A stretch of 64,000 bases of DNA from Nymphaea colorata. Its lineage: Eukaryota; Streptophyta; Magnoliopsida; Nymphaeales; Nymphaeaceae. The translations under genes and the position numbers were made by a program. The first letter of the stretch is position 1; every line of letters begins with the position of its first letter. Positions 46,215 to 57,689 of this stretch are shown here, piece by piece. Under the pieces are notes generated by a model. It saw only the letters and a program-made list of their open reading frames with translations. It was not told the origin of the DNA and ran no database searches. The DNA is taken from contig NC_045147.1 in NCBI RefSeq assembly GCF_008831285.2, positions 9,142,334 through 9,206,333 of the forward strand, written 5' to 3'.

Positions 46215-48856
46215 CTTTTGGTTCTATTTTTTTCCTCCACATGAAAGTTTCCTTCCCTCAAAGCTCTTTGTTTTCATTCAAAAGGTTCTCTGAATTTTCT
46301 GTGCCCTAGCCAAATTTTGGTTTTGGCTCAACCACTCCAAGGAAGAACTGAACCCTTCCCTACTTGCGAAGGTCGATAACAATGCTATTTCATCGACTTG
46401 CACAATTGCATTCAGCCGTATGTCTTGCTCAGAGGATGCCAACTTCCCACATGCTATATATGGAGAGCACTCTGCTCTTCTAGATGTCTATCTACCCACA
46501 CACATTCTCTCACATGTGCCACCATTGATTTGAGGGCTGCGGACTTGCTAGTTTCTTTCTCCTGCTCAAGGGGGGTTTTGTTGGTTGACAATCGCAAGAA
46601 ATGGGGAGCTGGTATGCTCCTCTGCATGCTTCTTAGCCTCTTTTGTTGGTGACGAGGAGTATGTCTACTCCACTTACTTCTAAGCATCTGTTGCCAGCGA
46701 TTGTTGATTGTGTGGATCGACAATAGCTAGTAATGGGGAGGGCTGTTGTGTGTCTATTTTCACTACAGTTGTAGGTTCAAATAATGGAGGTTTCTTGTTG
46801 TTTATGTTCAAATATGGCTGATAGTACTTAACAGATACTTTAGTTGAATGTTGCAAGTCACTTTAGGTCAGACCCTCAAACTCACCAACAATTACAACTT
46901 CCATCAACTGACACACTGACCGGGTCATCTGCCGATCTGAGTCCAATTCCTGGTTTTGCCAACTATGCATTTTGAAAAAAAAAAAAAAATCTTCCCATCA
47001 AACGCCCGTAATCTCGAATCAGAAGGGCAAGTTATTTCATGCTTAAGGGTGAGATTTTCATCCATTGATGTGTTTAGATATGTGTCATGACAATGGCGGA
47101 AACATTCCTTCATCGATGACAACTAAAATTGGCTCTAATGGAATATCTTCCTGGTGATCGTCATGAGCAGTTGGCACTTCCGACTTCATGCATTGCATTC
47201 CGACAACTTAACTTGGATAATTTTAACCTCTTTTACTTATCCTTGCACCAAAATGCCAGTGTGATGCCTGAAGAATAAATTTCACTCTATTCATCTCGTT
47301 TTAGAATGCAAAAAGAGGGTGTCAGATTGCCTACATATTTATCATCATCTGATTTGTTGGGATTATTCTGTAGATTTGCAAATCTTTTCGACTTGAAATG
47401 CATACATGGATCTCAAGTCAGACTTGCTCTCCCCTCTCATTTGAGACAAACATTTTTTGGTCTCATATTTATAATTCGTTAAAATCATGGGTTTAGGTAA
47501 GCCCCTCAATAAATCAGACCTTGAGTCCTCTTAAAATTCCAAAGCCCCATTATACTCCCCCCCCCCCCCCTTTTTCTTTGGCCTTAGACATGACCTCTTC
47601 ACTCAGACCTTTTGACAGTAAAAAGAAAAAAAGAATGTCGACGTCTTACGTATGCATCTATCCAAATGGGAAGAGGGAAACTTAATCTCTTTCGCATATG
47701 GAATTTCTTATTCAGAACCAGTCACTTTCTTGTTACCTAAAGCAGTACTCACCTATTATTTCTGAAACTTTACCCTATGCGTACAGAATTTGTTGATTGT
47801 CAGGGTGCATAAACATCAGCTTATCAGGTGCTGTCATCCCACGACATGTGATCCCTTCAACTTCTCTATATTCACAGAAAGAGTTGCAGAACAGATTATA
47901 TTTAATTAACGAAAGAAAATCTGTTATTTATTTGAATGGGTTTCAGATTTTTAACATGGATTAAAGCATAATGGTAAGAATAGGCCCTTGCTTGTCTTAA
48001 AGCAGTATCCCAGTCTCCCAGATAAAGAAACTAGAAATGCTTTATGATTAAGGGTAAAAGGATTGTTCCTCATGGAATTCCCTTTTAGGTTTACATACGA
48101 AAAGATCTGTGCCAAAAAGGCCTCCTGGGACGTACGTGGAACAAGGTTTGTGAAAATCTATTAGAATTCAAAATTTTACATGGACCAGACCTCAGGATCC
48201 TAAGTAATAGAATTTAAGTGCATGTTTTTTCTGTTAAATCTTACATGTGGGCTTTCCATTTTTCATTTTCTTAACATGGGCCAAGTTTCACTGAGATTGC
48301 TCTTGCCTTTTAACTCTAATTAAATATGACCTATGCTGATAAAGATGATAATAATGCTCATTAAAAAAAAATGAAGAAAATTGATTAGCTTAAGATAGCA
48401 ATGCCAGAAAAAATAAAAATTCAGTCAGCTGAACTGAGGCTCTCATAAAAAAAAGCAGAAACACGAAACTGCGTTTGAGAATATACACAAAAGTCAAGCC
48501 TGTGAACTGAAATTCTCTATGAAAAGTTCTCAGCCACAAGAGACTAAGTAGGCATAAATTAGCGAGTGTATTGAAAAAGTAAACTTCTTTCACATAACAA
48601 AGCACACAAGAAGAGGAATTCCCATAAAGGAGAGAAGAGAAAGCGAACAAGAAGCAAATGCAAATGGCACGTCGCTAATAAAAAAAAATTCAATCAACCA
48701 AGATTGTTCAGATACAATGACGTGGTGGCTTACAGTTGCTTCAAATACAAAAAAAAAAAAAAGGACCAGTATCTTAACAGGAAAATGTTGAAAAAAATGC
48801 AACCACAATGACCATATTGTTGCTTCTTTGCTCAGCTCTACCATTCCACATATTCT
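46215..48856. other. Intergenic, no recognisable gene
   Basis: Short frames only. A run of 14 C residues is at 47557-47570. The part next to 48857 on the minus strand should hold the 3' UTR of the bS21c gene; a clear AATAAA signal was not picked out. Confidence 0.5.
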
Positions 48857-50451
48857 TCAGGCTGGAATGTCTCCTTCGGGAAGTTCCCAGTTATCATCAT
48901 CATCATCTGCTTTCTTCTTTGACCCAGCAGAATCATCCTCTGTTGATGAGGACGAAAACCTTGGTGATGACTGTCGCCTGTAATAAGAATAAATGCATTC
49001 AGACAACTAAATTTTTTGTTACTTGTATTTATAGTTGTGGTAGCACGGCCAAAACAAGGAAAAATCAAGCAATATCAGACAAATGTGGCAATCTATCTCT
49101 TCCAGTTACAAATTATGAAGGACGAAGCTTATAGCTACTGTATAGACAAGATGTACAATTCCCAAATTTTTGCGGAATCTTTCTCAACAGAAAAATTAGC
49201 AGTGAAGCAGCATTTGGATTGGTGATGGCTTTGAGGAAAAAAGAAAAGGTGTTTGCCCTCCAATCTCCATTAATTATCATGCTATTATGGACCCTTTCTT
49301 TCCACCTTCAGTTAAAGAACAAATCACCAGCAACACAACATCACAGGTGATATCCTCTTGTTTTACCTTTCCAAGGTGGGATCAATGTACTAGCAGAGGC
49401 AGGTTAACCAAACAATAACTGTCAAACCTTTCAAAAGCTCCTTTCCTACATAATCTAAAAATGAAGCACTCTCTCATCGCAATTTTCTTCAATATTAACT
49501 GCAAAATTCGAATCACGTTACCCAAAAAACAAAATCCGTGAAAGCTGCTTTGTGTCCGTTCATCTTTTAATGGTCCAGTTACATTCAAATTGACAGGAAG
49601 ATACAACTTCTTTTATGTGATTGTAGGTCTGAACTAGCACGAGTCGTCCGAGTCCATCTTGAACTCATAAAAAAGAAAGTAGAAAAATGAAAAAGGAGCT
49701 AATTTATACTTCTAGAAGCGACACAATTTCACGGAAAGGAAAATTTCTGCATGTAAACTGACTGACTTCCTGTTTTTCTTTCCGTTAATTGGCAAGTTGA
49801 AGACTTACATGTGACCTGAGACTTTGGAGTTTCTTTTCAACCTTTCATTGGTCTCTTTCTTTTTCTCATTTCTTCCAGCATGCGAATAAACAACCTTCAC
49901 TCTCTCCCAACCTTTTGCGTTGACAAATTAGTTGCATTCATTGAAATGTGAACCAACGAGAAGACTCACACACTGAAGCGAAAAAAATCATTCAAATTGA
50001 GATAACCAATATATCAGATTCCTATGAAATACAAGCACAAAAAGATTAAGGGTACCACCACCGGTCCACCACCATCACGAAATTGAAGTAGTAAAGCTGT
50101 AAAACAGCACCTGCGACGGTTGCGCCGGCCGGCCTCTCTGGCCTTCCGCTTCTTCTCGTCCTGTTTGTTCTCGAAGAACCTCCGGCGCTTGCACTCATCT
50201 ATAATACCTGCCCTCGATACCTCCCTCCTGAATCGACGCAGCAGCGCCTCCTCCGGTTCGGCCTCCCCCACCACGATCTGCACGTTGTATCCGGAATCGG
50301 AGCAGACGAAGGAAGGCGTGCGCGTCTTCCCCCGGAACGTAGAGAAGTGAAGGGTGGTGCCTAAAGAAGAAGAGAGGAAAGAAGGCGGAGGAGCAGAAGA
50401 GAAGGTGAGTCGGGAGAGGGCACTGCACAGAGCAGTAGCAGCAACGGCCAT
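48857..50451 (-). CDS. RPS21: Plastid 30S ribosomal protein bS21c (two exons)
   Basis: Exons 50111-50451 and 48857-48977 join across a GT/AG intron of 1133 bp (donor CGCAG|GTGCTG, acceptor TTACAG|GCGACAG), giving 153 residues. Residues 1 to about 50 are Ser/Ala/Thr-rich and nearly free of acidic residues, a chloroplast transit peptide. The core follows: YNVQIVVGEAEPEEALLRRF, RREVSRAGIIDECKRRRFFE and NKQDEKKRKAREAGRRNRRR, the full bS21 signature. Exon 2 adds a plant-type tail that is Ser-rich, then KKK and a run of five Asp before NWELPEGDIPA. bS21 sits at the mRNA exit region of the small subunit and aids initiation. Nuclear-encoded homologue: Arabidopsis GHS1. ATG at 50451 is the first in a good context (GGCCATGGCC when read with flanks). 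No lesion is seen, so it is likely functional. Confidence 0.93.
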
Positions 50452-50600
50452 GGTCGTCGTCTCGGACAGAGACTCCAGGATAAGGATGAGATGTTATCCC
50501 TTCTCTTCCCGCTTTCCAGATTTACGCATGGGCGCCTCACCACGGGAAAATTAGCCGTTTAACCGCCTAAGTTTTTCATATTTGTATTGAGCTGCGTGTT
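50452..50600 (-). promoter_or_regulatory. Putative promoter and 5' UTR of bS21c gene
   Basis: On the minus strand upstream of ATG 50451 no TATA box is seen, which is common for plastid ribosomal protein genes. GGGATAACATC and CTTATCC lie at about 50478-50500 and contain GATAA, the I-box core found in light-responsive plant promoters. The role is inferred from the motif only. Confidence 0.35.
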
Positions 50601-50941
50601 AAGCGGCTATCCTTTTCAAACGGCTGCTTTGGGTCGGGCAACGGGCTGATCTTGTGGCACGTGATGCGCCCTTAATTGGACAAGAGATAGTCAGCTGATT
50701 CCAATCTTCCTGTATAGTGAAATATGTTGGTTGTTCTAGCACCATCAAATCTCATTTGATCAGATGGTGTAAAACATTAACAAAGAAAAAAACATCGCTC
50801 AGAGAGGGACGGGACGGTGATGCCACCCCCACACTGCATTTTTTAATAAAAAACACAATTTGATTGGGGTGGACGTTGTGAGAACAGCCGGGTCCTCTTT
50901 TTCTCTCTTTATATATATATATATAACTTCGGCTGTCTAGA

Positions 50942-51243
50942 GTCACCCCGCCATCTAACTTAGGTTGTTCATCTAAAGTTGATAGATGATTGAAAGAAAA
51001 ACAATAAGAAAAAGGTGAGAATTAATAACAATAAGAAAAAGGTGAGAATTAATATTAGATTACGAAAATACTCATCAACTTTTTTTCTTTGTGTTGCTCT
51101 TAACTGTCACCCCGCCATCTAACTTAGGTTGTTCATCTAAAGTTGATAGATGATTGAAAGAAAAACAATAAGAAAAAGGTGAGAATTAATATTAGATTAC
51201 GAAAATACTCATCAACTTTTTTTCTTTGTGTTGCTCTTAACTG
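50942..51243. repeat. Tandem duplication, 164-bp and 137-bp copies
   Basis: GTCACCCCGCCATCTAACTT opens both copies (50942, 51106), and both contain AAAGTTGATAGATGATTG. The first copy alone carries an extra 27-bp repeat of ACAATAAGAAAAAGGTGAGA..., which accounts for the length difference. Confidence 0.93.
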
Positions 51244-51553
51244 TCCATCACGATTGTTCAAATGACTTTTAAGTTAGACAGCTGAGAGGTAGTTTGATAG
51301 TTGTACCATAGAACATAACAGACAAAGTGTTCTGTCTATTATACTACTGTTCTGTCTATCATATAATTTTGTTCTATGTCCATTGTTTGACAGTTTTGAG
51401 AACGAACATCATGGTTTTTATGTCCAGCATTTGTTTTATTTCTATCTGTACTGTCTGTCTTGTTCACCATGTCCAATGTTTGTTTCTTGGAGTCTCTTGT
51501 TCCATTATAACAATACTCAAAGAAAGTGTTTGAATAGCCAAGATGAAACAATT

Positions 51554-51567
51554 TTCTCTCTCTCTCA

Positions 51568-51648
<81 letters not shown>
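51554..51648. repeat. Compound microsatellite (CT)n(TA)n(TG)n
   Basis: Three dinucleotide blocks in a row. The same (CT)n(TA)n arrangement occurs at 15025, 56638 and, reversed, at 55065. Confidence 0.95.
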
Positions 51649-52599
51649 AAGATAGAGAGAAAGAGATCAACCATTCATGAACAAAATAATGTTTACTATT
51701 TATATAAAAACAATTACATTGTTCATGAATTATCAACTCTTCATAATTGTATGTATAAGTATAAACAACCTTCTAACTACTTCCTTATACTCTCAATAGT
51801 GGTCTCCTCATTCCTATACTCTTTCTTTCTATAATAGTATTGTACAATAGCCATCAAGAGTCTGCTCATCATTTCCATTCATCATGTGAACTTGATTTGA
51901 GCCATGTATTTGCTTCTTGCGAACCATAGCATTTTCATATTAATTTAATATTAAAAAGTGAAATATAGATAAAATAAGGAGAGGAAGGAGAGCAAACTAA
52001 AGAAATAACAAATCATCAAAAGTATATTTTTGTCAAGCATGAACAGTCTTCTGCGGACTCCAAGATATAAACATTTCTGCCAAAAAGAAAAAGGAATAGA
52101 CTTCGTTATTTTAAAAAGAAAAAGACTTAACTATTTTCAAAACTTGAACAGATAACTAGGCCAACAATAGTAGAACCAAAGAGAAAAGTAATACGTATAC
52201 TGACATTTTATTTTAATAGATGAAAGCGTATTGAACAGTCCTCGTTGAGCTCAATCATGCTACTGAGTGAGAGAACTATCTTAAGAAAAGTGCCATTGTG
52301 GCTACCTTAGACATAAGGGAGTGTGAGAAAGACATTTTGGTCAAAGCTGGTGGACTTTAGAGGCATGTTCATGAACATATTTAATGGTGGTGCTGCTGAA
52401 AGGATTGCCAAAGCAGTTGGGCTGTCCTTGTTTGCCCATTTGGTGGTTTCACTTGATTCATGATTGGGCGAAGATACTGCCATACTACGGACTCCCATCT
52501 TCTTATGTGCCCAACATTTTGAGTGAACAGAAAAGCTCCAGCACTCATTCCTTCCTCTAAACAACCCATTCACCCTCCCCACCATTAAACCCAGTCTCT
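51649..52599. other. Intergenic; possible decayed 3' part of the RAPTOR relic
   Basis: A minus-strand frame at 52307-52585 directly follows the last clear RAPTOR exon, but its sequence could not be matched. AT-rich elsewhere. Confidence 0.4.
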
Positions 52600-53860
52600 C
52601 AGAAAGGCACCAACTGGTGAGGAGACAACACTTGCACTATGCAAAAATTGATACAACCCAGCAAAGCTGGTTGGGGGACTCCGTATATTTGCCAATGAAG
52701 GCAATGCACTCAATAGAGAGTTAGACTGACATTTCCAATATGCAGCAACTCTAGACTTTAGATGCTTATTGTGCCCAAAGGCAAACCTTCCAAGAGCTGC
52801 AAGAAAGTAGGAACAGGAAATAAGAGAACTTTTGATTGTTCAATTCCTCTCAACAAGGAAAGTTCACAATGAATACAACCTACATATAATTCCTCTATAG
52901 AATAAAAAATGTAAAAACAGATAAATTCATGATCAAAAGGTTCACAGAACGAGTGACATCCACATATAGATACCTACACGTTTATATAACATATACAATT
53001 GTAAACTACCATTATGGATATAGATCAAACAACATATAGATAGGTGTATAGATCAAAACCACCACTAGCAGATGCTTGAGGACATGCTTCAATGGGCAAC
53101 CACACCTACTTCTAAATCATTTATAGAAATAGCAGCTCACTTATGGGGTAAGGGAATATTCATACCAACTGCAACCTCAGCCCTAACAAGAGGACTTCCA
53201 TCAGTAACAACACCAAAAAGGCTCTCAACAATAGTCAGTTCAGTTTTGATTTTCTCGTCATCATCACAATCATCATCACATATTAGCCTATCTCTTAATG
53301 AGTGAGATCCAACATCCAAGAGTGTACCGAGCCCAAAAATAACTGTTGTTCAAACCTGCAGGGAAATTATCTACATCACTATATTGCTTTTATGGAACAT
53401 GAGGCATGAACAATTAATTTAGTTAGGGAACAAGAGAAGTGCAGACCTCAGGTTGAGACTCTGACAAAAGAAGCTCAAATGTTGAAGGCATACGATATTG
53501 CAGACCCATTCATTGTGCTTCAGGGAAATTCTCCCAAAACCTAAAGACACAAAAAAGAAAAAGTGATGAGGATGTGAGGAACTAGCTCAGTCAACATTTT
53601 TGTTTCCTTGTTTAGTGAGAGGATATTTCGCTTCTCCAGTTATTTGCACAAATAACTTACATTTTAATCAATCAATCAAGCCAAGGTAAAATCCAACCAG
53701 TTGGTACACTACTCCTTCCCAAAGAATGGAAAGGAACAAATAAAGAAAATAAAAATATAAGAAGCATAAAGTCTGCCGTGATGAAGGCTTACCTATGAGT
53801 TGGATTCTCCACTAAACTCGCCTCAAGCAAGCATGATAGCTCCTTGGTGAGTCAAAACTT
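52600..53860 (-). pseudogene. RAPTOR1: RAPTOR (TORC1 subunit) pseudogene, HEAT-repeat region
   Basis: Three minus-strand exons retain intron structure. Exon 53447-53540 gives FWENFPEAQ, a stop, then MGLQYRMPSTFELLLSESQP. Exon 53166-53355 gives a stop within its first two codons, then FGLGTLLDVG, CDDDEKIKTELTIVESLFG and [15 protein letters not shown]. Exon 52796 downward gives LGRFAFGHNKHLK, AAYWKCQSNSLLSALPSLA. Plant RAPTOR has the run LWEDF..[57 protein letters not shown].SLL, so order and spacing agree. RAPTOR presents substrates to TOR kinase. Two in-frame stops mark this copy as dead. An exon-like QGAIMLEASLVENPTH near 53793-53860 may be part of it. WD40 and N-terminal caspase-like parts were not found. 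Confidence 0.88.
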
Positions 53861-53878
53861 CTTCCATGGTCTGTACTC

Positions 53879-53940
53879 TTCTTAATAATTCATCATCATT
53901 TAGACAGACTTCTTAATAATTCATCATCATTTAGACAGAC
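53879..53940. repeat. 31-bp tandem duplication
   Basis: TCTTAATAATTCATCATCAT begins both copies, at 53879 and 53910. On the minus strand it falls in a coding-like frame (LNDDELL), which it would disrupt. Confidence 0.9.
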
Positions 53941-54600
53941 TGCCAGTTCACCTTTCTCCATCTCAAAGGGCAAGCGGTTCATGTCAAAGTTCCTCACACC
54001 AAGGCCAAATTTAGCTCCAACAAAAAAGGAAAAAAAAATCAGAAAAAGAAACATGGAACAAAGTAACAAAAGGCTGCAAATGGAGAGGGATTCATCATAC
54101 CACAGGTTAGGGCTTCATATTTCATCAAATAGAGAAATGTGCCACCAGAGCAGATGAGGCGTTTTGCCTGATTATGGCTACAAATCGAGGAAGTGATAGA
54201 GAGCAGATGAGACGTTTTTCCTGATTAGGCTACATATCGAGACAGTGAGATAGAGTGTGAGAGAAAGCAGATGAGCCTTTATGCCTGATTAGGGCTACAG
54301 ATCGAGAGAGTGAGCTAGAGAATGTGAGTGTGAGAGAGAGATCGGCCATACTTGTAGGATAGGACAAGTGCCGGAGATCACCATTGCCAAAGAAATCCAA
54401 CTTCAGAGGGAGAGGCAAGCAATGAGGATATTTTGCAAGGACAAGAAGAGGCTGTAGGGAGAGAGTGAGATGTTCCTTGAGGCATTGTTCCATGGTAAAC
54501 CACAGAACACATTGTAACACCTCGGTCTTTTGTACCAATTGTTCTTTGTCTTGCATGTCCCGACCGTTTTCTGTTTGATGTTTGTGTCGACTTCACCTAA
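53941..54600 (-). other. Coding-like fragment and minisatellite upstream of the RAPTOR relic
   Basis: On the minus strand 53941-54000 reads RNFDMNRLPFEMEKGELAV, which looks like a real exon, but I do not recognise it. 54150-54330 holds three copies of a unit beginning GCAGATGA (at 54150, 54203, 54267; units 53-64 bp) and containing CCTGATTA and ATCGAG. 54510-54650 is unassigned. Confidence 0.4.
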
Positions 54601-54679
54601 ACAGAACGTGTCCGTTCCGTTCCGTGGTGTTCCAATGCCGAGTGTCTCTTAAAAGATAGAGTCACCATTAACAATTCTC

Positions 54680-54691
54680 TTATATATATAC

Positions 54692-54746
<55 letters not shown>
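54680..54746. repeat. (TA)n microsatellite
   Basis: TA dinucleotide run with one CAGA interruption near its start. Confidence 0.95.
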
Positions 54747-54747
<1 letters not shown>

Positions 54748-55064
54748 CAGATTAAAAGCATAGTACTTATGTATCATGTATTCTAAAAACTTGTATTTTA
54801 CAAAACAATTTTCTTATCGGATACCTTCTTAAACAATAGAGAAATTTATCCACAATGAGATAAAGATGTGAAATAGTAAAACTATTCATAATACCTTCCA
54901 AAACAATAGGTAAAGTAATCCATAATGAGACAAAGGATGCAAAATCTATAAAGTGTACACATATCCAGCTTTTCTCATATCTCTTTGTTGCATACTGAGT
55001 GCATGTGATGACAGTTCTATAATATAGTACTCCACTGAGCAGCTGCCAGTGGAGGGGATTCCAT

Positions 55065-55176
<112 letters not shown>

Positions 55177-56637
55177 TTAAAATCTGTCAGTTACCAGACT
55201 GTTAAATATTTAAAACTTATAGTTAATTAATACAACATAAACTGTGAGTAAAAACATATAGACCATTAATGTACCATAAACCACTGCTAGTGCTTCCATT
55301 GTGTTATGATTTTAGCAACAATATTTAAGTATAGTCTTAGAACAGTGACTCTATGTATATGTGACATATGTGGAAAACAAACAATGGCCGTCTGATCTGA
55401 TGCAATCAGATAGCCATCATCAAAACTCCTAAAAAATGAGTAGGATGCACGATGACGTCCCCCACGCACGAGATGTCTGACCTCTCTCTCTCCTGCACTG
55501 CACCGCTCAGGGCCGCTCTCTCTCCCATACTTTTGCCCTCCATTCCTCCCTCGCTCTCCACAGGGAGGACAATCATCCTCCCACTTTTGCTTCAGCCCTC
55601 CCTCCTTGTGGACACGCTGCATGGACAATCATCGCCTCTCTCTGTCGCTCTAAATCTCCCTCTCTATGGGGAGACTCTTTCTTCCCCTCCTCCCACTCCA
55701 CCCCTCCTCTTCTCCTCCAAGTTTCTCCTGTAAGTTCTCCCACTGATTTCCCTGCTCTTCACATCCATTTCATTCGACCTAGAGCAAGGAAGGAGTGCAC
55801 CCTCCATCCACAAGTATCTTCCCAACGTCTCACGTCCATCTCCTCCTTGACTGCAATGTATGAAGCCCTAACCCCCATTCTTGAATGGTGATTAATTGTG
55901 GGGGGTTGTCACCAACAAAAGTGCCACGGTAAGTCCCTTGCTTTTACCGCTTTCAGCATGGTGCAGTTTTTCCCCCATTTCAACATGATACCAATTTCCT
56001 TTTTGTTCTCCATTTCATTTTTTCAAGTCGTTCTATGTTGTTCATGGCTGGTTCTTGCATGTGACCTGGTTCTCATTTTGGTAAAACTGTAAAATTTTTA
56101 GTAAGAGGTATCTTAATCAGGTCCAGCTATAAATGAGAATTAAAGGGAAAAAATGTGGCCACCCAACAACAAATAATATTTTCTGGACCATTCTCAAAGT
56201 GTTCCTAAAAGTGGTGGCATTCCTAATTACTTTTAGGACCGGTCATGACTCTTCCTAGTAAAAAATCATTGACGTTTACATGTGTGTTCCTAAAGATTCA
56301 AATTTCAATTGCATTTTAAACATTGGCTATAGGAACAATTACTGACCGTTTCTAATATTTCATCCGATCTCTTGTAAGAACAGCACTCGGACCGAACATA
56401 TATACATCAAAAGATAAAGGGAGTGTGTAATTATAAAAAAATCATGCAAATTTATTGATCATATATAATATTATTTGCATTATTGAAAGAAGCTTCTACA
56501 TATGAAAGTCTCGAGGGATGTCCTATGCCATCAAGTCCAGCCTCACTATTTTTGTGCTGAACAATTTTTTTATGATAAATGATAATACACATTAATCTAA
56601 ATTTTTGGATTAGTTGTTTATCTCTCTATCTGTCTTC
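55177..56637. other. Intergenic, CT-rich island, no recognisable gene
   Basis: 55480-55740 is strongly CT-rich (CTCTCTCCC, CCTCCC), and frames across it are low complexity. 56190-56400 has motifs such as GGACCGGTCATGAC and CAATTACTGACCG that may be transposon ends. No domain match. Confidence 0.4.

Positions 56638-56721
<84 letters not shown>
56638..56721. repeat. Compound microsatellite (CT)n(TA)n
   Basis: 22 bp of CT followed by about 62 bp of TA. Confidence 0.96.
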
Positions 56722-56724
<3 letters not shown>

Positions 56725-56740
56725 CAAAATATTTTATGTA

Positions 56741-56932
56741 TATTTGGAAAACCATTGCTAAAGGTAAAAGCCATCGCTAGATGTTTTTAGGCATATGTCT
56801 AATAGCAACAGTTTTGTTTTCTTTAGCAATGGTTTTAAACCATCGCAAAAAACTTTTAGAGATGGTTTTGGTGTTTTTAGCAATGGTTTTTGCCATCGCT
56901 AAAAATAAATTTTCTTGTTATGTTAGGTCTTG
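56741..56932. mobile_element. CACTA-like terminal region with palindromic repeats
   Basis: Repeated short inverted units: ACCATTGCT / AGCAATGGT and GCCATCGCTA / TTAGCAATGGTTTTTGCCAT. The block ends ATTTTCTTGTTATG at 56917-56930. Plant CACTA (En/Spm) elements end in CACTACAAGAAAAT, whose reverse complement ATTTTCTTGTAGTG differs from this by two bases, and they carry subterminal inverted motifs of this sort. The left end was not found. Confidence 0.55.
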
Positions 56933-57475
56933 ATTCAGTATTGAATGATGCTTGCTGATCAAGTGGCACGAACAATGGGGGATTGCTGGGAGAGACACAC
57001 TTGATGTCATATGAATGCTCATTGAACCTTAAACTTTGTGTGTGTATGGACTTATTTGTACATATATGTACAAGTTTTTCAGTTAGTTTGAACAATGACT
57101 GTGAGAGCTATGGCTCTCCGACATATGGTTTGAAGGGTTGCTTATGAATAGTGTGTCTTGTTGAAGTTCTGCAATATAAAAATGCCCAACCAGACTTGAT
57201 ACTACCATTTAGGTGTTCTTACATAAAAACCATTAACTGTTAGAACATGTCATGTGTGTGCCAATCACATGGGCATCTATATGTAAATAGAAAGATTGAG
57301 CCTATGCTAACTATGTAGGTGTGCAATTGTTTCACTTTCATTTGGCCAAAGCAACCCCACAGAAAGAAATCTCTACCTCTACTACCCTAAAAGAATCTCT
57401 ATCTCTATTACCTTATCTCATCCTTTGCGTGCCACCTGTGTGTGACATTGGAGTGTCATATCTTGGTATTAGAGC
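56933..57475 (+). repeat. Probable 5' LTR end and primer-binding site of gypsy element E
   Basis: 57464-57475 reads TGGTATTAGAGC, one base from the initiator tRNA-Met primer site TGGTATCAGAGC. Just before it GGAGTGTCA (ending 57459) resembles the LTR ends of plant Del/Tekay gypsy elements. The LTR start is uncertain and may be near 56933. Confidence 0.5.
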
Positions 57476-57689
57476 AACCCTATTCATCTTCCAGATCAGC
57501 CTGTGACCACAACATCATTCCGCAGGTGAGTACCGGATAAAGGTTAATTTTAGGATAATAAAAGTGCATTATGATTTAACTTATGCAAAATAAGTTGAAA
57601 AATTGTCTAAACAGGAATAAAATTTGTGTATTGTAGAAAGTAAAAATTCACTCCAATGAAGATGTCTTAGTATACTAGACATAGATCTA

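Noticed and set aside
50120-50554. Plus-strand and minus-strand alternate frames over the bS21c first exon
   Set aside because: The bS21 signature and exon join are only in the minus-strand frame starting at 50451.
53072-53305. 77-codon plus-strand frame
   Set aside because: It is antisense to the RAPTOR pseudogene exon.
55452-55733. 93-codon plus-strand frame with Ser/Pro/Leu-rich sequence
   Set aside because: It follows the CT-rich composition; the antisense frame is equally long, which argues for composition and not coding.
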